DNA from: Salegentibacter sp. Hel_I_6
GTDB taxonomy: Bacteria; Bacteroidota; Bacteroidia; Flavobacteriales; Flavobacteriaceae
Direction of reading: 5' to 3'
Length of the DNA stretch: 64,000 nucleotides
Assembly: GCF_000745315.1 (NCBI RefSeq)
Contig: NZ_JQNQ01000001.1
Span: 682,001-746,000, forward strand
Of this stretch, positions 17,327 through 26,368 are shown piece by piece. The notes beneath the pieces are model-generated. The model searched no databases. It was given only the letters and a program-made list of their open reading frames with translations, and was not told the origin of the DNA. Position numbers and translations under genes: made by a program. How positions within the stretch are numbered: position 1 is the stretch's first letter; every line of letters begins with the position of its first letter.

Positions 17327-18394
17327 ATGAAATACGATACTGACCAGCTCGAAATTACCAAAGTCCAAAAATCTAAGATTGAAGAAGTAAATTTTGACAA
17401 TCTGGTTTTTGGAGAAGTTTTCACAGATCATATGTTTATGTGTGATTATGAAAATGGCCAATGGCAAAATCCTAAAATTAAGCCTTATGGACCTATTCAA
17501 CTGGATCCTTCAGCCAAAGTGTTTCATTATGGACAGGCCGTTTTTGAAGGAATGAAAGCCTATAAAGATGAAAATGAAAAGATTTGGCTTTTTAGACCAG
17601 ATGAAAATTACAAACGTATTAATAAATCTAGTGCAAGGCTTGCTATACCAGAGTTTCCAGAAGAATTTTTCTTTAATGGACTTGAAGAATTATTAAAAAT
17701 TGAAAAAGATTGGATTAAAAAAGGCTTTGGAAACTCGCTTTATATTAGACCTTTTGTAATAGCTACTGAAGAATGCGTTTCGGCCAATCCCGCTACAAAA
17801 TATAAATTCATGATTATTTGCTCTCCCGCCCAGGCTTATTACAGCGGTGAAGTAAGGGTACAATTTTCAGAAAAATACAGCCGCGCTGCCGATGGTGGCG
17901 TAGGAGCTGCCAAAGCAGCAGGAAATTATGCAGCACAATTCTACCCTACCAATCTTGCAAAAGAAGCTGGCTTTCAGCAAATAATATGGACTGATGCTAA
18001 TACCCATGAATTTTTGGAAGAAGCCGGAACGATGAATATTTTCTTTAGAGTTGGAGATAAACTTATTACAGCCCCAACCAGCGATAGAATTTTGGATGGA
18101 GTGACGCGAAAAAGCGTTCTAGATCTTGCAAAAGATCTTAATATTGAAACTGAAGTTAGGCGAGTAAAAGTTTCTGAAATTGTAGAAGCCGCCAAAAAGG
18201 GTGAACTTAAAGAGATCTTTGGCTCTGGTACCGCAACGGTTATTAATCCTATCGCAGGTTTTGGATATAAAGGTGAAAAGTTTGAGCTGCCAAAAATGGA
18301 AGATTCTTACGGAAAATCTTTTAAAGATCGCTTAATGAAAATCCAATACAACCAGGCCGAAGACAAGCACGGCTGGAGATATGAGGTGAAATAA
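17327..18394 (+). CDS. ilvE: Branched-chain amino acid aminotransferase
   Basis: PLP-dependent fold-type IV transaminase for Leu, Ile and Val synthesis or breakdown. Visible hallmarks are FHYGQAVFEGMKAY, RLAIPEF, the PLP-binding lysine in GGVGAAKAAGNYAAQ, EAGTMNIFFR and GSGTATVINPI. The frame opens at a TTG (17306) inside the promoter, so I place the start at the ATG at 17327 (17321 is also possible). It is divergent from the DUF4920-mnmD pair. Confidence 0.95.
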   Translation: MKYDTDQLEITKVQKSKIEEVNFDNLVFGEVFTDHMFMCDYENGQWQNPKIKPYGPIQLDPSAKVFHYGQAVFEGMKAYKDENEKIWLFRPDENYKRINKSSARLAIPEFPEEFFFNGLEELLKIEKDWIKKGFGNSLYIRPFVIATEECVSANPATKYKFMIICSPAQAYYSGEVRVQFSEKYSRAADGGVGAAKAAGNYAAQFYPTNLAKEAGFQQIIWTDANTHEFLEEAGTMNIFFRVGDKLITAPTSDRILDGVTRKSVLDLAKDLNIETEVRRVKVSEIVEAAKKGELKEIFGSGTATVINPIAGFGYKGEKFELPKMEDSYGKSFKDRLMKIQYNQAEDKHGWRYEVK

Positions 18395-18405
18395 AATTTC
18401 TCAAG

Positions 18406-18514
18406 AATAGAAAGAGGCTTTTAAAAGGTAATTTTGTTGTACTAAACTTATTTCAAAATTTTGATATAAGGCTAGAGGACGAATTAAAAACTTTTGAAAA
18501 AGCCTCTTTCTATT
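18406..18514. repeat. Wide inverted repeat between convergent genes
   Basis: Arms AATAGAAAGAGGCTTTT (18406-18422) and AAAAAGCCTCTTTCTATT (18497-18514) are reverse complements separated by about 75 bases. The right arm reaches the stop codon of the MazG-like gene. It may act as a bidirectional terminator when folded. Confidence 0.6.
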
Positions 18515-18903
18515 TAATCATTGTTTAGAGCCCTTTCTATATTAGGTCTGCAATAATTTGGACCTTTAATCACTTTCCCATTTTCATTGTAAATTGGTTC
18601 CCCGTTTTCATTAAGCTTACTCATATTACTATATTGAATTTCTTCAAAAACAGCTTCGATTTTATTTTCAAGGCCGTGTTCAATAATAGTTCCGCATAAA
18701 ACGTAGAGCATATCGCCCAGGGCATCGGCAACTTCTGTGAGATCCCCATTGTTGGCCGCTAGAAGATATTCTTCATTTTCTTCTTTCATTAGTTCGTAAC
18801 GTAATCGGTTTTTCTCTAAACCAAGTGAAGGAATTGGTTTTTCTCCTATTCCCAGTTTAAAAGTTTTATGAAACTCTTTTACCGCAGCTAATCTTTTTTT
18901 CAT
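18514..18903 (-). CDS. MazG/PRA-PH-like NTP pyrophosphohydrolase
   Basis: All-alpha NTP pyrophosphohydrolase of 129 residues. The metal-binding acidic motifs are LMKEENEEYLLA and EVADALGDMLYVLCGTI (the ExxE...ExxD pattern of the MazG/HisE fold). The C-terminal tail NENGKVIKGPNYCRPNIERAL is typical of this small family. The likely role is hydrolysing a non-canonical or excess nucleoside triphosphate; the exact substrate is unknown. It converges on ilvE. Confidence 0.85.
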   Translation of the reverse strand: MKKRLAAVKEFHKTFKLGIGEKPIPSLGLEKNRLRYELMKEENEEYLLAANNGDLTEVADALGDMLYVLCGTIIEHGLENKIEAVFEEIQYSNMSKLNENGEPIYNENGKVIKGPNYCRPNIERALNND

Positions 18904-18944
18904 GCTAAACCATTTTAATGAATAACCTGTTAAGCTTAAAACCT

Positions 18945-18952
18945 TAACTTTG
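18945..18952 (+). promoter_or_regulatory. Putative -7 element TAACTTTG
   Basis: Exact TAnnTTTG match ending 16 bases before the ATG at 18969. Confidence 0.6.
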
Positions 18953-18968
18953 CCTAAAAATATATAAA

Positions 18969-19157
18969 ATGTTTAGTACCGGCCAACTTGTTTTTGCAGG
19001 TTTATTTTTAGTAACGTTTATTATAATTATTTCTTTCAGCTATAAAAAAGACAGGCGCTTACATAAAAAACAATATAAAGGAAGTATTTGGGTATTAGTT
19101 GTGTTTATTGCTTTTATCGCCCTATTGTTTGTACTAAAAGGCTTTTTGAATCCATAG
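18969..19157 (+). CDS. Small two-helix membrane protein
   Basis: 62-residue protein with two hydrophobic helices (residues about 6-25 and 42-58) joined by a basic loop (YKKDRRLHKKQYKGS), so both ends are predicted outside and the loop cytoplasmic. A promoter -7 box directly precedes it, which supports a real gene. I recognise no function. Confidence 0.7.
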   Translation: MFSTGQLVFAGLFLVTFIIIISFSYKKDRRLHKKQYKGSIWVLVVFIAFIALLFVLKGFLNP

Positions 19158-19277
19158 ATAATTAATTTTTTAAAAGATCAATGGAAAATTAAATAAAAGA
19201 ATAGAAGCTATCAAGCTTAAAATAACTCAGTAATTGAGTAATGTTAAATTATTATCTTCGCTTATAAAGCTACCAAT

Positions 19278-20309
19278 ATGAAAATATTAAAATACTTTTT
19301 CTTTCTCTTACTTATCCTAATAATTGCGGGTTCCATTTATATCGCTACGAAAGATGGTGATTACCAGGTTGAAGAAACCAAAGTAATTACAGCTCCTGTA
19401 GAAATGGTGTTTCAGGAAGTTAATGAATATAAGAATTGGGAAAACTGGGAACCCTGGTCAGCTGAAGCCGATGATATGATCATTGAATATGGCGCAAAAA
19501 CTAGCGGAGATAGTGCTTCTTATTCCTGGAAAAGTGAAAGCGCTGGTGATGGTGAGATAAGAACCATTGCAGTCAAACCTTACTCTGAAATAGAACAGGA
19601 AATCACTTTTAAAACTTCCTTTGGAGAATCTACCAGCCAGGGATATTGGAAATTTAATGAAATTGAGAATGGCACCGAAGTAACCTGGGGTATAAAAGGC
19701 CACCAAAGTTTTATGGAAAAACTGGCTTTTACTTTTCAGGACGAAAGCATTAGCGAAATGATGCGCCCAATGTTTCAAAAAGGACTTAATAATATGGAAA
19801 GCGTTGTTTTAAATAAAATGGATAAATACGCTATAAATATAGACGGAATAATTCAGCACGGAGGCGGTTATTTTATGTACACCACCACAGCCAGTAAAAT
19901 AAGCCAGGTAGATGAAAAAATGGTTTCCATGATTCAGGAAGTTTCTTCTTATATGGAGGAAAACGATATTGAAAAGAGCGGAAATCCTTTTGTTTTATAT
20001 AATGATTTGAATGAAGAATCTGGTACCGCTATTTTTTCTGCAGGTATCTTTACCCCAAGCGAAGTAATTACACCAAATGCCAGTGAAATATTGAACGGTT
20101 TTATGCCGAACCAAAAAGTTTTAAAAACTACTTTAAAAGGTGACTACAAGAATTTAAAGGAGGCCTGGGCCACGGCGTACAACTATACTAAAGAAAACAA
20201 TCTTGAAATTGCAGAAGACGCTAAAACTTTTGAAGTTCATCTCACTTCTCCAGAAAAAGTTGCAAATCCTGCAAAATGGATTACCCATCTTTATATCCCG
20301 GTAAAATAA
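19278..20309 (+). CDS. Membrane-anchored SRPBCC plus GyrI-like effector-binding protein
   Basis: 343 residues: an N-terminal membrane helix (about 4-24), then an SRPBCC/polyketide-cyclase-like helix-grip domain (residues about 30-180, with ITAPVEMVFQEVNEYKNWENWEPW) and a C-terminal GyrI/AraC-effector-like domain (about 190-343, with KTTLKGDYKNLKEAWATAYNY). This two-domain arrangement is common in flavobacteria and presumably binds a small hydrophobic ligand. The crcB gene follows by 5 bases. Confidence 0.8.
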   Translation: MKILKYFFFLLLILIIAGSIYIATKDGDYQVEETKVITAPVEMVFQEVNEYKNWENWEPWSAEADDMIIEYGAKTSGDSASYSWKSESAGDGEIRTIAVKPYSEIEQEITFKTSFGESTSQGYWKFNEIENGTEVTWGIKGHQSFMEKLAFTFQDESISEMMRPMFQKGLNNMESVVLNKMDKYAINIDGIIQHGGGYFMYTTTASKISQVDEKMVSMIQEVSSYMEENDIEKSGNPFVLYNDLNEESGTAIFSAGIFTPSEVITPNASEILNGFMPNQKVLKTTLKGDYKNLKEAWATAYNYTKENNLEIAEDAKTFEVHLTSPEKVANPAKWITHLYIPVK

Positions 20310-20314
20310 GGCTT

Positions 20315-20689
20315 ATGCTTAAACAGCTTATATTGGTTTTTATTGGTGGTGGACTTGGGAGTGTTTTACGCTACTTGGTGAGTAAAAATTTAAATTTTGA
20401 GAATGTATTAATACCTTTTGGAACCTTTACTGTAAACATTCTTGGCAGTTTACTTCTCGGTTTCATTCTTGGCATTGCCGCCCGCACTGAAATATTTAAT
20501 TCAAATACCGTTTTATTATTCGCTGTTGGATTTTGTGGTGGCTTTACGACATTTTCCAGTTTCGCTTTTGAAAACCAGGCACTTTTACGTTCTGGAGATT
20601 ACTTAAATTTCTTTTTTTATGCTTTTGGAAGCATAATTCTAGGAATTTTGGCTGTTTTTTTAGGTCTTTTTCTCTCCAAATTAACCTAA
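20315..20689 (+). CDS. crcB: Fluoride channel CrcB/Fluc
   Basis: Dual-topology fluoride exporter subunit of 124 residues with four membrane helices. Family motifs are GGGLGSVLRYLVS, FGTFTVNILGSLLLG (with the conserved Asn) and GFCGGFTTFSSF (the TFSSF pore segment). The frame is open from 20276, but that start lies inside the upstream gene; the ATG at 20315 fits the family length. No fluoride riboswitch is visible, as the gene is the second in its operon. Confidence 0.93.
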   Translation: MLKQLILVFIGGGLGSVLRYLVSKNLNFENVLIPFGTFTVNILGSLLLGFILGIAARTEIFNSNTVLLFAVGFCGGFTTFSSFAFENQALLRSGDYLNFFFYAFGSIILGILAVFLGLFLSKLT

Positions 20690-20738
20690 GTGAGCTTCAA
20701 AAATTACAAACAAAACAAAACTTACCCATAATTTTAAT

Positions 20739-20767
20739 CACCCCCTAATTTTTTAGGGGGTGTTTTT
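20739..20767 (+). terminator. Rho-independent terminator after crcB
   Basis: Ten-base perfect stem (CACCCCCTAA / TTAGGGGGTG), 4-nt loop, then TTTTT. Confidence 0.93.
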
Positions 20768-20788
20768 ATTTATTCATATTAATTTAGT

Positions 20789-20815
20789 CATACACCCTAT
20801 TTTTATATAGGTGTT
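20789..20815 (+). promoter_or_regulatory. Inverted repeat upstream of the PII gene
   Basis: Imperfect palindrome with arms ACACCCTAT and ATAGGTGT, 45-70 bases before the PII start. It could be an operator or leader hairpin for nitrogen control; no consensus is known to me. Confidence 0.35.
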
Positions 20816-20858
20816 ATGATATTTTTATACTTTTATATCCAGTAAAAGTTAAATTTTT

Positions 20859-21197
20859 ATGAAGAAAATAGAAGCAGTAATTAGAAAATCCAGGTTCGAT
20901 GAAGTTAAGAAAGCACTGCACGAAACTGAAGTCAATTTTTTTAGCTATTGGGATGTTACCGGAGTAGGTAATGAGAAACAAGGCCACGTTTATAGAGGCG
21001 TGTCTTACAGCACTAGCGATATTCAAAGACGTAAAATTTCATTGGTAGTTTCAGATGAGAATGTAGATAGCACGGTAGAAACTATTTTAAAAGCCGCCCA
21101 TACTGGTTCTGTAGGAGATGGAAAAGTCTTTGTATCACCGGTAGAGGAAGCTTATCGTATAAGAACAAAAGAAAAAGGAAAAGACTCACTTTCCTAA
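20859..21197 (+). CDS. glnK: PII nitrogen regulatory protein (amt-linked)
   Basis: PII signal protein of 112 residues, a trimeric sensor of ATP/ADP and 2-oxoglutarate that gates the ammonium transporter. The C-terminal signature AAHTGSVGDGKVFVSPVEEAYRIRT is intact. The T-loop (about residues 37-55) keeps two tyrosines in VYRGVSYS but its tip reads STSDIQRRK, unlike the proteobacterial NFLPK-type tip. It lies 30 bases ahead of amt, and this linkage is the basis for the GlnK name. Confidence 0.92.
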   Translation: MKKIEAVIRKSRFDEVKKALHETEVNFFSYWDVTGVGNEKQGHVYRGVSYSTSDIQRRKISLVVSDENVDSTVETILKAAHTGSVGDGKVFVSPVEEAYRIRTKEKGKDSLS

Positions 21198-21227
21198 GAA
21201 ATTCAACGCAATTAGAAAATTACTTTT

Positions 21228-22469
21228 ATGGAATTACTTACAACTAACAATGTTTGGATGATGGTGTGTACTGCCCTGGTATTTTTTATGCACCTGGGTT
21301 TCTCACTGCTTGAAGTTGGTTTAACACGCCAAAAAAATGCAATTAATATCCTTTTTAAAAATGTATTTATAATCTGTGCAGGTTTATTGTTTTATAGCCT
21401 ATTAGGTTTTAACCTGATGTATCCAGATTCTTTTTATGCCGGGGTTATCCCAGATTATTTCTTTGGTTTATTTGGTTTAGAAGCTCCCCTGGCAGATGGC
21501 TCTTTAGACTTAGACTATAATCAAGGTTATACCTATTGGACTGATTTTTTATTCCAGGGAATGTTTGCTGCAACCGCTGCAACTATTGTTTCCGGGGCGG
21601 TAGCTGAAAGAATTAAGCTGGGAAGTTTTATGCTTTTCTCTGTGATTTATATTACGCTGGTTTACCCTATTGTAGGATCCTGGAAATGGGGGGGCGGATT
21701 CTTAGATGAACTTGGCTTTTATGATTTTGCAGGTTCTACCCTTGTACATTCGGTAGGCGGTTGGGCTGCACTTATAGCTATTTATTTATTAGGAGCTCGA
21801 TTAGGGAAATTTGGCAAAGACGGGCAGTCTCACGCCATCCCCGGGCACAATATACCTTTGGCCACTGCAGGGGTCTTTATACTATGGTTAGGATGGTTTG
21901 GTTTTAATGGAGGTTCTGTCCTTTCTGCCGATCCAGCTTTAACTTCCATAACTCTGGTCACTACCTGTCTTGCGGCGGCAGCTGGAGGGATATCAGCATT
22001 TTTAGTGAGTACTATAGCTTATAAGAATTATGACCTTACCATGTTTCTTAACGGAATTTTAGGCGGCCTGGTTGGTATTACTGCTGGAGCCGACCTTATG
22101 AGCCCTTTAGATGCCGTTCTAATTGGCCTCGTTGCAGGAGGCGTTATTGTCTTTGGCGTTTCACTAATTGACAGAATTAAACTAGATGACCCAGTTGGTG
22201 CCGTAGCTGTACACCTTGCCTGCGGAATATGGGGCACCATGGCGGTTGGCATCTTTGGAAGCCTGGCCGGTTTTGATCAATTCTTATCCCAATTAGCAGG
22301 AATTGGAATTGTAGGAGCTTTCTGTTGTACTTCGGCATTTATTCTATTAAAAATCATCAAATCCACCATGGGATTACGAATGGAAGAAAGAGAAGAAACT
22401 GAAGGCCTTGATGTTCACGAACACGGAATGGATGCCTATGCTGAATTTGGCACGGCAAACGACCGATAG
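21228..22469 (+). CDS. amtB: Ammonium transporter Amt
   Basis: Inner-membrane ammonium channel of 413 residues with about 11 membrane helices. The twin pore histidines are in STLVHSVGGW and VAVHLACGIWG, and the Phe-gate/Trp regions and the FNGGSVLSAD segment are conserved. The C-terminal tail is cytoplasmic and acidic, where PII docks. It is in the PII-amt-OMP unit. Confidence 0.96.
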   Translation: MELLTTNNVWMMVCTALVFFMHLGFSLLEVGLTRQKNAINILFKNVFIICAGLLFYSLLGFNLMYPDSFYAGVIPDYFFGLFGLEAPLADGSLDLDYNQGYTYWTDFLFQGMFAATAATIVSGAVAERIKLGSFMLFSVIYITLVYPIVGSWKWGGGFLDELGFYDFAGSTLVHSVGGWAALIAIYLLGARLGKFGKDGQSHAIPGHNIPLATAGVFILWLGWFGFNGGSVLSADPALTSITLVTTCLAAAAGGISAFLVSTIAYKNYDLTMFLNGILGGLVGITAGADLMSPLDAVLIGLVAGGVIVFGVSLIDRIKLDDPVGAVAVHLACGIWGTMAVGIFGSLAGFDQFLSQLAGIGIVGAFCCTSAFILLKIIKSTMGLRMEEREETEGLDVHEHGMDAYAEFGTANDR

Positions 22470-22535
22470 TTATAATTAAACCAAATTACAAAACCACACA
22501 AAATTAAATTTATCTAACAACTTAAAAATTTCAAC

Positions 22536-23288
22536 ATGTTAAAAAAACAAACAATTCTGGTTTTATTCTTTGGCGCTCTTTTATGGAGTCAAAATTCAAC
22601 GGCACAACAAGATGAAACAATTGACAAAATTGGAGCAAGTTTAAGTCTTAATCACGATGCCTTTTTTGGTTTTAATCCTATGATGAGTTTGTCTTATCAA
22701 TTTAGCGAAACCGATGCCTTTACCGCTTACGGAATACAATGGGGCGCCGGAACCGGATCAGCTTGGGGTCAATGGACTGAGTTTGGTATTGGTTATAACC
22801 GAAGCTTAGGAAATTTTGATATTAACCCACAGCTAGGTTTTACTATGGGTAATTTACTTTCCAGTGGAGCAGGTGATCAACGTGGAATAATTGGCGATGG
22901 AATTGTACCCAATCTTACTGTAAACTATGATTCAGAGTATCTTGAAGGACAATTCTATTTTGGTTATTACGCATCCCTAAGAGACGGAACTGAACTTGCA
23001 GGTGAATCAACCTTAAACTATGTTCACTACTGGGCAAACCTTGGGTACAAAGCTTCTGATTTTTTCTCTTTTGGAGGCCATTTTGAAGAACTTTTTCTGG
23101 ACGGAGGAAATGTTAATGGTGGCGGAAATGTAGACCGTGCAGATTATTATGTTTGGTTAGGTCCCTACCTTCAATTTCAAAAGGGAAATGCGGGTATGCG
23201 CTTTTCTTTCGGAAGTAATTTAGCTGATGAAGATGATCGCTCTGCACCTAATGATTTTTATAAATTAAGCTTCTTTATTACACTATAA
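22536..23288 (+). CDS. Outer-membrane protein next to amt (DUF6733-like)
   Basis: Secreted protein of 250 residues, signal peptide ending at STAQQ, followed by alternating strand patterns of a beta-barrel and a C-terminal aromatic/hydrophobic end (KLSFFITL). It starts 66 bases after amt on the same strand, so it is probably nitrogen-regulated together with PII and Amt, and could be an outer-membrane entry route for ammonium or a small amine. This is inference from position; the family assignment is tentative. Confidence 0.6.
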   Translation: MLKKQTILVLFFGALLWSQNSTAQQDETIDKIGASLSLNHDAFFGFNPMMSLSYQFSETDAFTAYGIQWGAGTGSAWGQWTEFGIGYNRSLGNFDINPQLGFTMGNLLSSGAGDQRGIIGDGIVPNLTVNYDSEYLEGQFYFGYYASLRDGTELAGESTLNYVHYWANLGYKASDFFSFGGHFEELFLDGGNVNGGGNVDRADYYVWLGPYLQFQKGNAGMRFSFGSNLADEDDRSAPNDFYKLSFFITL

Positions 23289-23296
23289 CAACAAAT

Positions 23297-23893
23297 TTAA
23301 AATTTAACTCCTGCTGAAATGGCAATTTTCAGGTCATTTTCAGCAGGAACTTTAGGGCAGGAAAAATTACTGTTATAAGCACAGTAAGGATTATAAGCTT
23401 TATTAAAATCTAACAAGATGGAATCACCCTCCGGTATCCTTAAGTCTAAATACCGTCCGCCGGAGTAGGTGGTTTCGCCGTTAGTAAGATCTGTAAAAGG
23501 TAAAAACAGGTAATTATAATATTCCTTATCAGAGATCAATTCCTGGTTTTGAAACACATTGAGTTTAAAATTCTTCTTCTGAAGGCTAAAATAGATTTCC
23601 GCATACTTCACATAAATTGGCAACCTATCTGTTGTAGTTTGCATTTTAAAAGGAGCTTCAGCCGGAGTTCTTAAAAAGTGCGCTTCTACAATAAAGCTGG
23701 AATCAATTTCAAAAAAATTTAAATTTCTAAACTCATTTCGATCTTTTTCTGAAAGCGGACTGCGATTTGGATCACTGAATTTTTCATTCATTTTCTGCTG
23801 AAAATCCATTGCAGTAATTTCCTGAGAGAAGGAATTTAAACTTCCGAAAAGTAAAATTAATATCAGGATAAAATTTTTAACTTTCAGCTGCAT
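23297..23893 (-). CDS. DUF1684 family secreted protein
   Basis: Exported protein of 198 residues with a signal peptide ending at NSFSQ. The DUF1684 core is clear: GGRYLDLRIPEGDSILLDFNKAYNPYCAYNSNFSCPKVP followed by AISAGVKF, with the family's YNPYCAYN and CPxxPxEN elements. Function unknown. The frame opens at 23911, but the ATG at 23893 gives a normal signal peptide. It overlaps the end of the upstream hydrolase-like gene by 17 bp, indicating coupled expression. Confidence 0.88.
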   Translation of the reverse strand: MQLKVKNFILILILLFGSLNSFSQEITAMDFQQKMNEKFSDPNRSPLSEKDRNEFRNLNFFEIDSSFIVEAHFLRTPAEAPFKMQTTTDRLPIYVKYAEIYFSLQKKNFKLNVFQNQELISDKEYYNYLFLPFTDLTNGETTYSGGRYLDLRIPEGDSILLDFNKAYNPYCAYNSNFSCPKVPAENDLKIAISAGVKF

Positions 23894-25301
23894 AGTATTT
23901 AGCTTCTCCAAGATACTCCCTAATTTTAGCGTTATATTCTTTGCTCAATTTTAGATCTAAAATTCCTTCTATATCATACAACGCTTCCATATTATCAAAA
24001 CCGGTTTTAAGCAAATCTTCAAGATATAAAAGTGCGGTTTCGTGATCGCCATCGTGCCCCGCAATCTTGATGATATTAAGATAAGCTTCAGGATCCTTTT
24101 TATCAAAAATTGTTCTAAGAATACTTACAAAAACTTTAGATCTTGAATTAGCTTCCGAATTCACATAGCCATCATAATAGTTTTTACTGAGATTATCTAA
24201 AAAACCCTGTAACCTACTCGCCATTTTTTGCCTGGCCCCATTTAATTTTTCTTCATTCTCTTGGAGACCTTCAACCTGTGCAGCCCACCAACCAATATTT
24301 TCAAAATTTGAGGTCACAACATCATTTTCCATATAATAAAGAAATTCCTCCTGTTTCGCTTCTTCAGCTGAAACTACGTTTCGATATTCTCTTCGTTGTT
24401 CCCTAAATGCTTTATTTCTTCTAATATTTTTAATCTGGTCCCTTAAATCTACGTCAAAACCAAGATCATCATACTTATCTTCTATTTGTTTCAATTTTTC
24501 AAAAGCCTGGTAATAATTACGCTTACGTCTCAAAACTTCGGCGTATTCCACTTCGACGTCAAAAAGTTCTTTAACGAGGTCCAAATCTTTAGGCCTTTTA
24601 TTTTCCCTAATAGCATTTAATGTAAATCCAGCAACTGCATTTTGAATCATATCTGCATTAGGCCATTCAACGTCCTTATCACAGGAATAGAAATTCATTT
24701 CGGTTGGATAATTTTTACTATCTAGATAATCATTTATCTGTTCAAGAATAAACATAGAATTATTACTATCGCAGGCTATGGCGCTAAACATAAATTTATT
24801 ATTAGCATTCAAATACTCTGTATTCATCCAGGCATTTTCTACGGCCAGAACGCCAGCAATATTATTATAAATTAAAGGTAGTGCAGCAGCCAATTGCCCA
24901 CCTTCTGAAAGCCCAGCAACATAAACCTGTTTTTTATCTATGGAAAGCATTCCATCTACCTGATTAATAAATGGGGCAACTTTTTCAATATTATTCTTTA
25001 AAGAATCTTGCTGTAAATCTAAGTTGAAAGCAGCAATTATATAAGACTGTTGTTCTGCTACTGTTCTGAAAAGTTGGGTACTTGCTCTACCTCTACCTTT
25101 AGCATCAAAAACGAAAATTACAGGAAATTCTTTTTCTTCATTAAAATCCTGGGGTAGGTATAAAGCAAAAGAAGCTGAGGTAGAATCGGCAGTTGGAATA
25201 GAATCAACAATTCTACCCACCGGAATTTCCATCTCTTGGGAAATTACTATTTGGGGGATAAAAACTAAAAATAAAAGAATAAAAGATATATTTCTCATCA
25301 T
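23877..25301 (-). CDS. Secreted alpha/beta-hydrolase-like protein
   Basis: About 474 residues. A signal peptide (ending near IVISQ) leads into an esterase-like alpha/beta hydrolase domain (residues about 25-230) with FPVIFVFDAKGRGR and a nucleophile elbow GLSEGG (GxSxG). The second half is helical and tetratricopeptide-like. Upstream in-frame codons are all Ile-rich and probably non-coding, so the ATG at 25301 is preferred over 25340. The substrate is unknown. It is cotranscribed with the DUF1684 gene. Confidence 0.75.
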   Translation of the reverse strand: MMRNISFILLFLVFIPQIVISQEMEIPVGRIVDSIPTADSTSASFALYLPQDFNEEKEFPVIFVFDAKGRGRASTQLFRTVAEQQSYIIAAFNLDLQQDSLKNNIEKVAPFINQVDGMLSIDKKQVYVAGLSEGGQLAAALPLIYNNIAGVLAVENAWMNTEYLNANNKFMFSAIACDSNNSMFILEQINDYLDSKNYPTEMNFYSCDKDVEWPNADMIQNAVAGFTLNAIRENKRPKDLDLVKELFDVEVEYAEVLRRKRNYYQAFEKLKQIEDKYDDLGFDVDLRDQIKNIRRNKAFREQRREYRNVVSAEEAKQEEFLYYMENDVVTSNFENIGWWAAQVEGLQENEEKLNGARQKMASRLQGFLDNLSKNYYDGYVNSEANSRSKVFVSILRTIFDKKDPEAYLNIIKIAGHDGDHETALLYLEDLLKTGFDNMEALYDIEGILDLKLSKEYNAKIREYLGEAKYYAAES

Positions 25302-25355
25302 AATGCTAATTATTATTATAAATATAAGGATAGATATCAAAGATCGTGCATAAAA

Positions 25356-25381
25356 AAACCCTCATCAAAAGATGAAGGTTT
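25356..25381 (-). terminator. Terminator after the DUF1328-like gene
   Basis: Stem AAACCCTCATC / GATGAAGGTTT with one mismatch and a 4-nt loop, followed on the minus strand by TTTTTTT. Confidence 0.85.
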
Positions 25382-25404
25382 CAATAAACATATAAATGGT
25401 AGAT

Positions 25405-25599
25405 TTATTTCTTTACTCGTTGCAATCTAAGCTTATCGCTTTTAAAGATAAGACGCGCTAATAGTGAGACTATTAACAGTACTGCGAAGATCAAAAATAA
25501 CACTCTCACAACTTCAATTCCGGCAAAATTTAATCCAGTAAATCCTACCGCACCCGTTAACGCTGCTACAATTAAGTATAATGTACTATATTTTCTCAT
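25405..25599 (-). CDS. DUF1328-like small membrane protein
   Basis: 64 residues with two hydrophobic helices separated by a Gly-rich turn (TGLNFAGIEVVRVLF) and a basic C-terminus, matching the YtjA/DUF1328 pattern. Proteins of this kind are stress-associated inner-membrane proteins with no established activity. It has its own terminator downstream. Confidence 0.75.
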   Translation of the reverse strand: MRKYSTLYLIVAALTGAVGFTGLNFAGIEVVRVLFLIFAVLLIVSLLARLIFKSDKLRLQRVKK

Positions 25600-25799
25600 A
25601 ATGCAATTTCTTTTAGGTAAATGTACACACAGGATAGTCGTATTATTATTAAAAAAATTACAATTTGCTATACTTTAACTAAAAAATAATTTGAATTTAG
25701 TCATTCGTTAAAAACAGCTGAAAAAAGCTCTGCTTTTAACAGATATAAATAGCAACTTTAAAATTATACCTGATTTTTCTTTGAAATAAATTTAAATAC

Positions 25800-26255
25800 T
25801 TAAAATAGCTTTCTTCTATTTCTATCTATTGGTGCGAATTCTACCACCTGGGACAGCACAATATGGGTTTTGGTTTCACCATAGGTAATGAGTTTATCTA
25901 TAAATTCCTCTAAATGGGATTGATCCCGAAGAACAACTTCCATAATAATATTTTCATTTCCAGTAATTCGATAGCAATTATTCACCTCTTTAAATTCTTT
26001 TACTTTTTCCAAAAAAGGTTTTAATCTACCCATAAAAGCCCTAAGTGTAATTATTGCCTTTAACTGATGGCCAGTTTTATGATAAGAGATTTGCGTTTTA
26101 TATCCTTTAATAATACCGGCATCCTCCATTTTTTTAACTCTTTCAGCTACTGCTGGAGAACTTAATCCAATTTCACGACCAATTTTAGCAAAAGAGTAAC
26201 GGGCATTTTGTTGTAATCTAGTTAAGATTGCCCAACTTAAATCGTCTACTTGCAT
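25800..26255 (-). CDS. Lrp/AsnC family transcriptional regulator
   Basis: 151 residues: N-terminal winged helix-turn-helix (LDDLSWAILTRLQQNARYSFAKIGREIGLSSPAVAERVKKME-like, starting DDLSWAILTRL) and a C-terminal RAM ligand-binding domain (about 65-145). Such regulators sense amino acids. The neighbours (DUF1328 gene, a divergent hypothetical gene) do not show the target. It is preceded by an AT-rich region shared with the gene at 26369. Confidence 0.92.
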   Translation of the reverse strand: MQVDDLSWAILTRLQQNARYSFAKIGREIGLSSPAVAERVKKMEDAGIIKGYKTQISYHKTGHQLKAIITLRAFMGRLKPFLEKVKEFKEVNNCYRITGNENIIMEVVLRDQSHLEEFIDKLITYGETKTHIVLSQVVEFAPIDRNRRKLF

Positions 26256-26368
26256 ATTAAAGTTTTAATTATATATACCTTATTATTAAACGCAAAATCT
26301 ATCATTTACTTTAAAAAGCAAAGATAAGCTATTTTATTTCTTATTAATTTTATAGGAAATTAATATTA

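Noticed and set aside
20276..20314. Earlier start of crcB at 20276
   Set aside because: It would lie inside the preceding gene and add 13 residues not found in the family; the ATG at 20315 fits.
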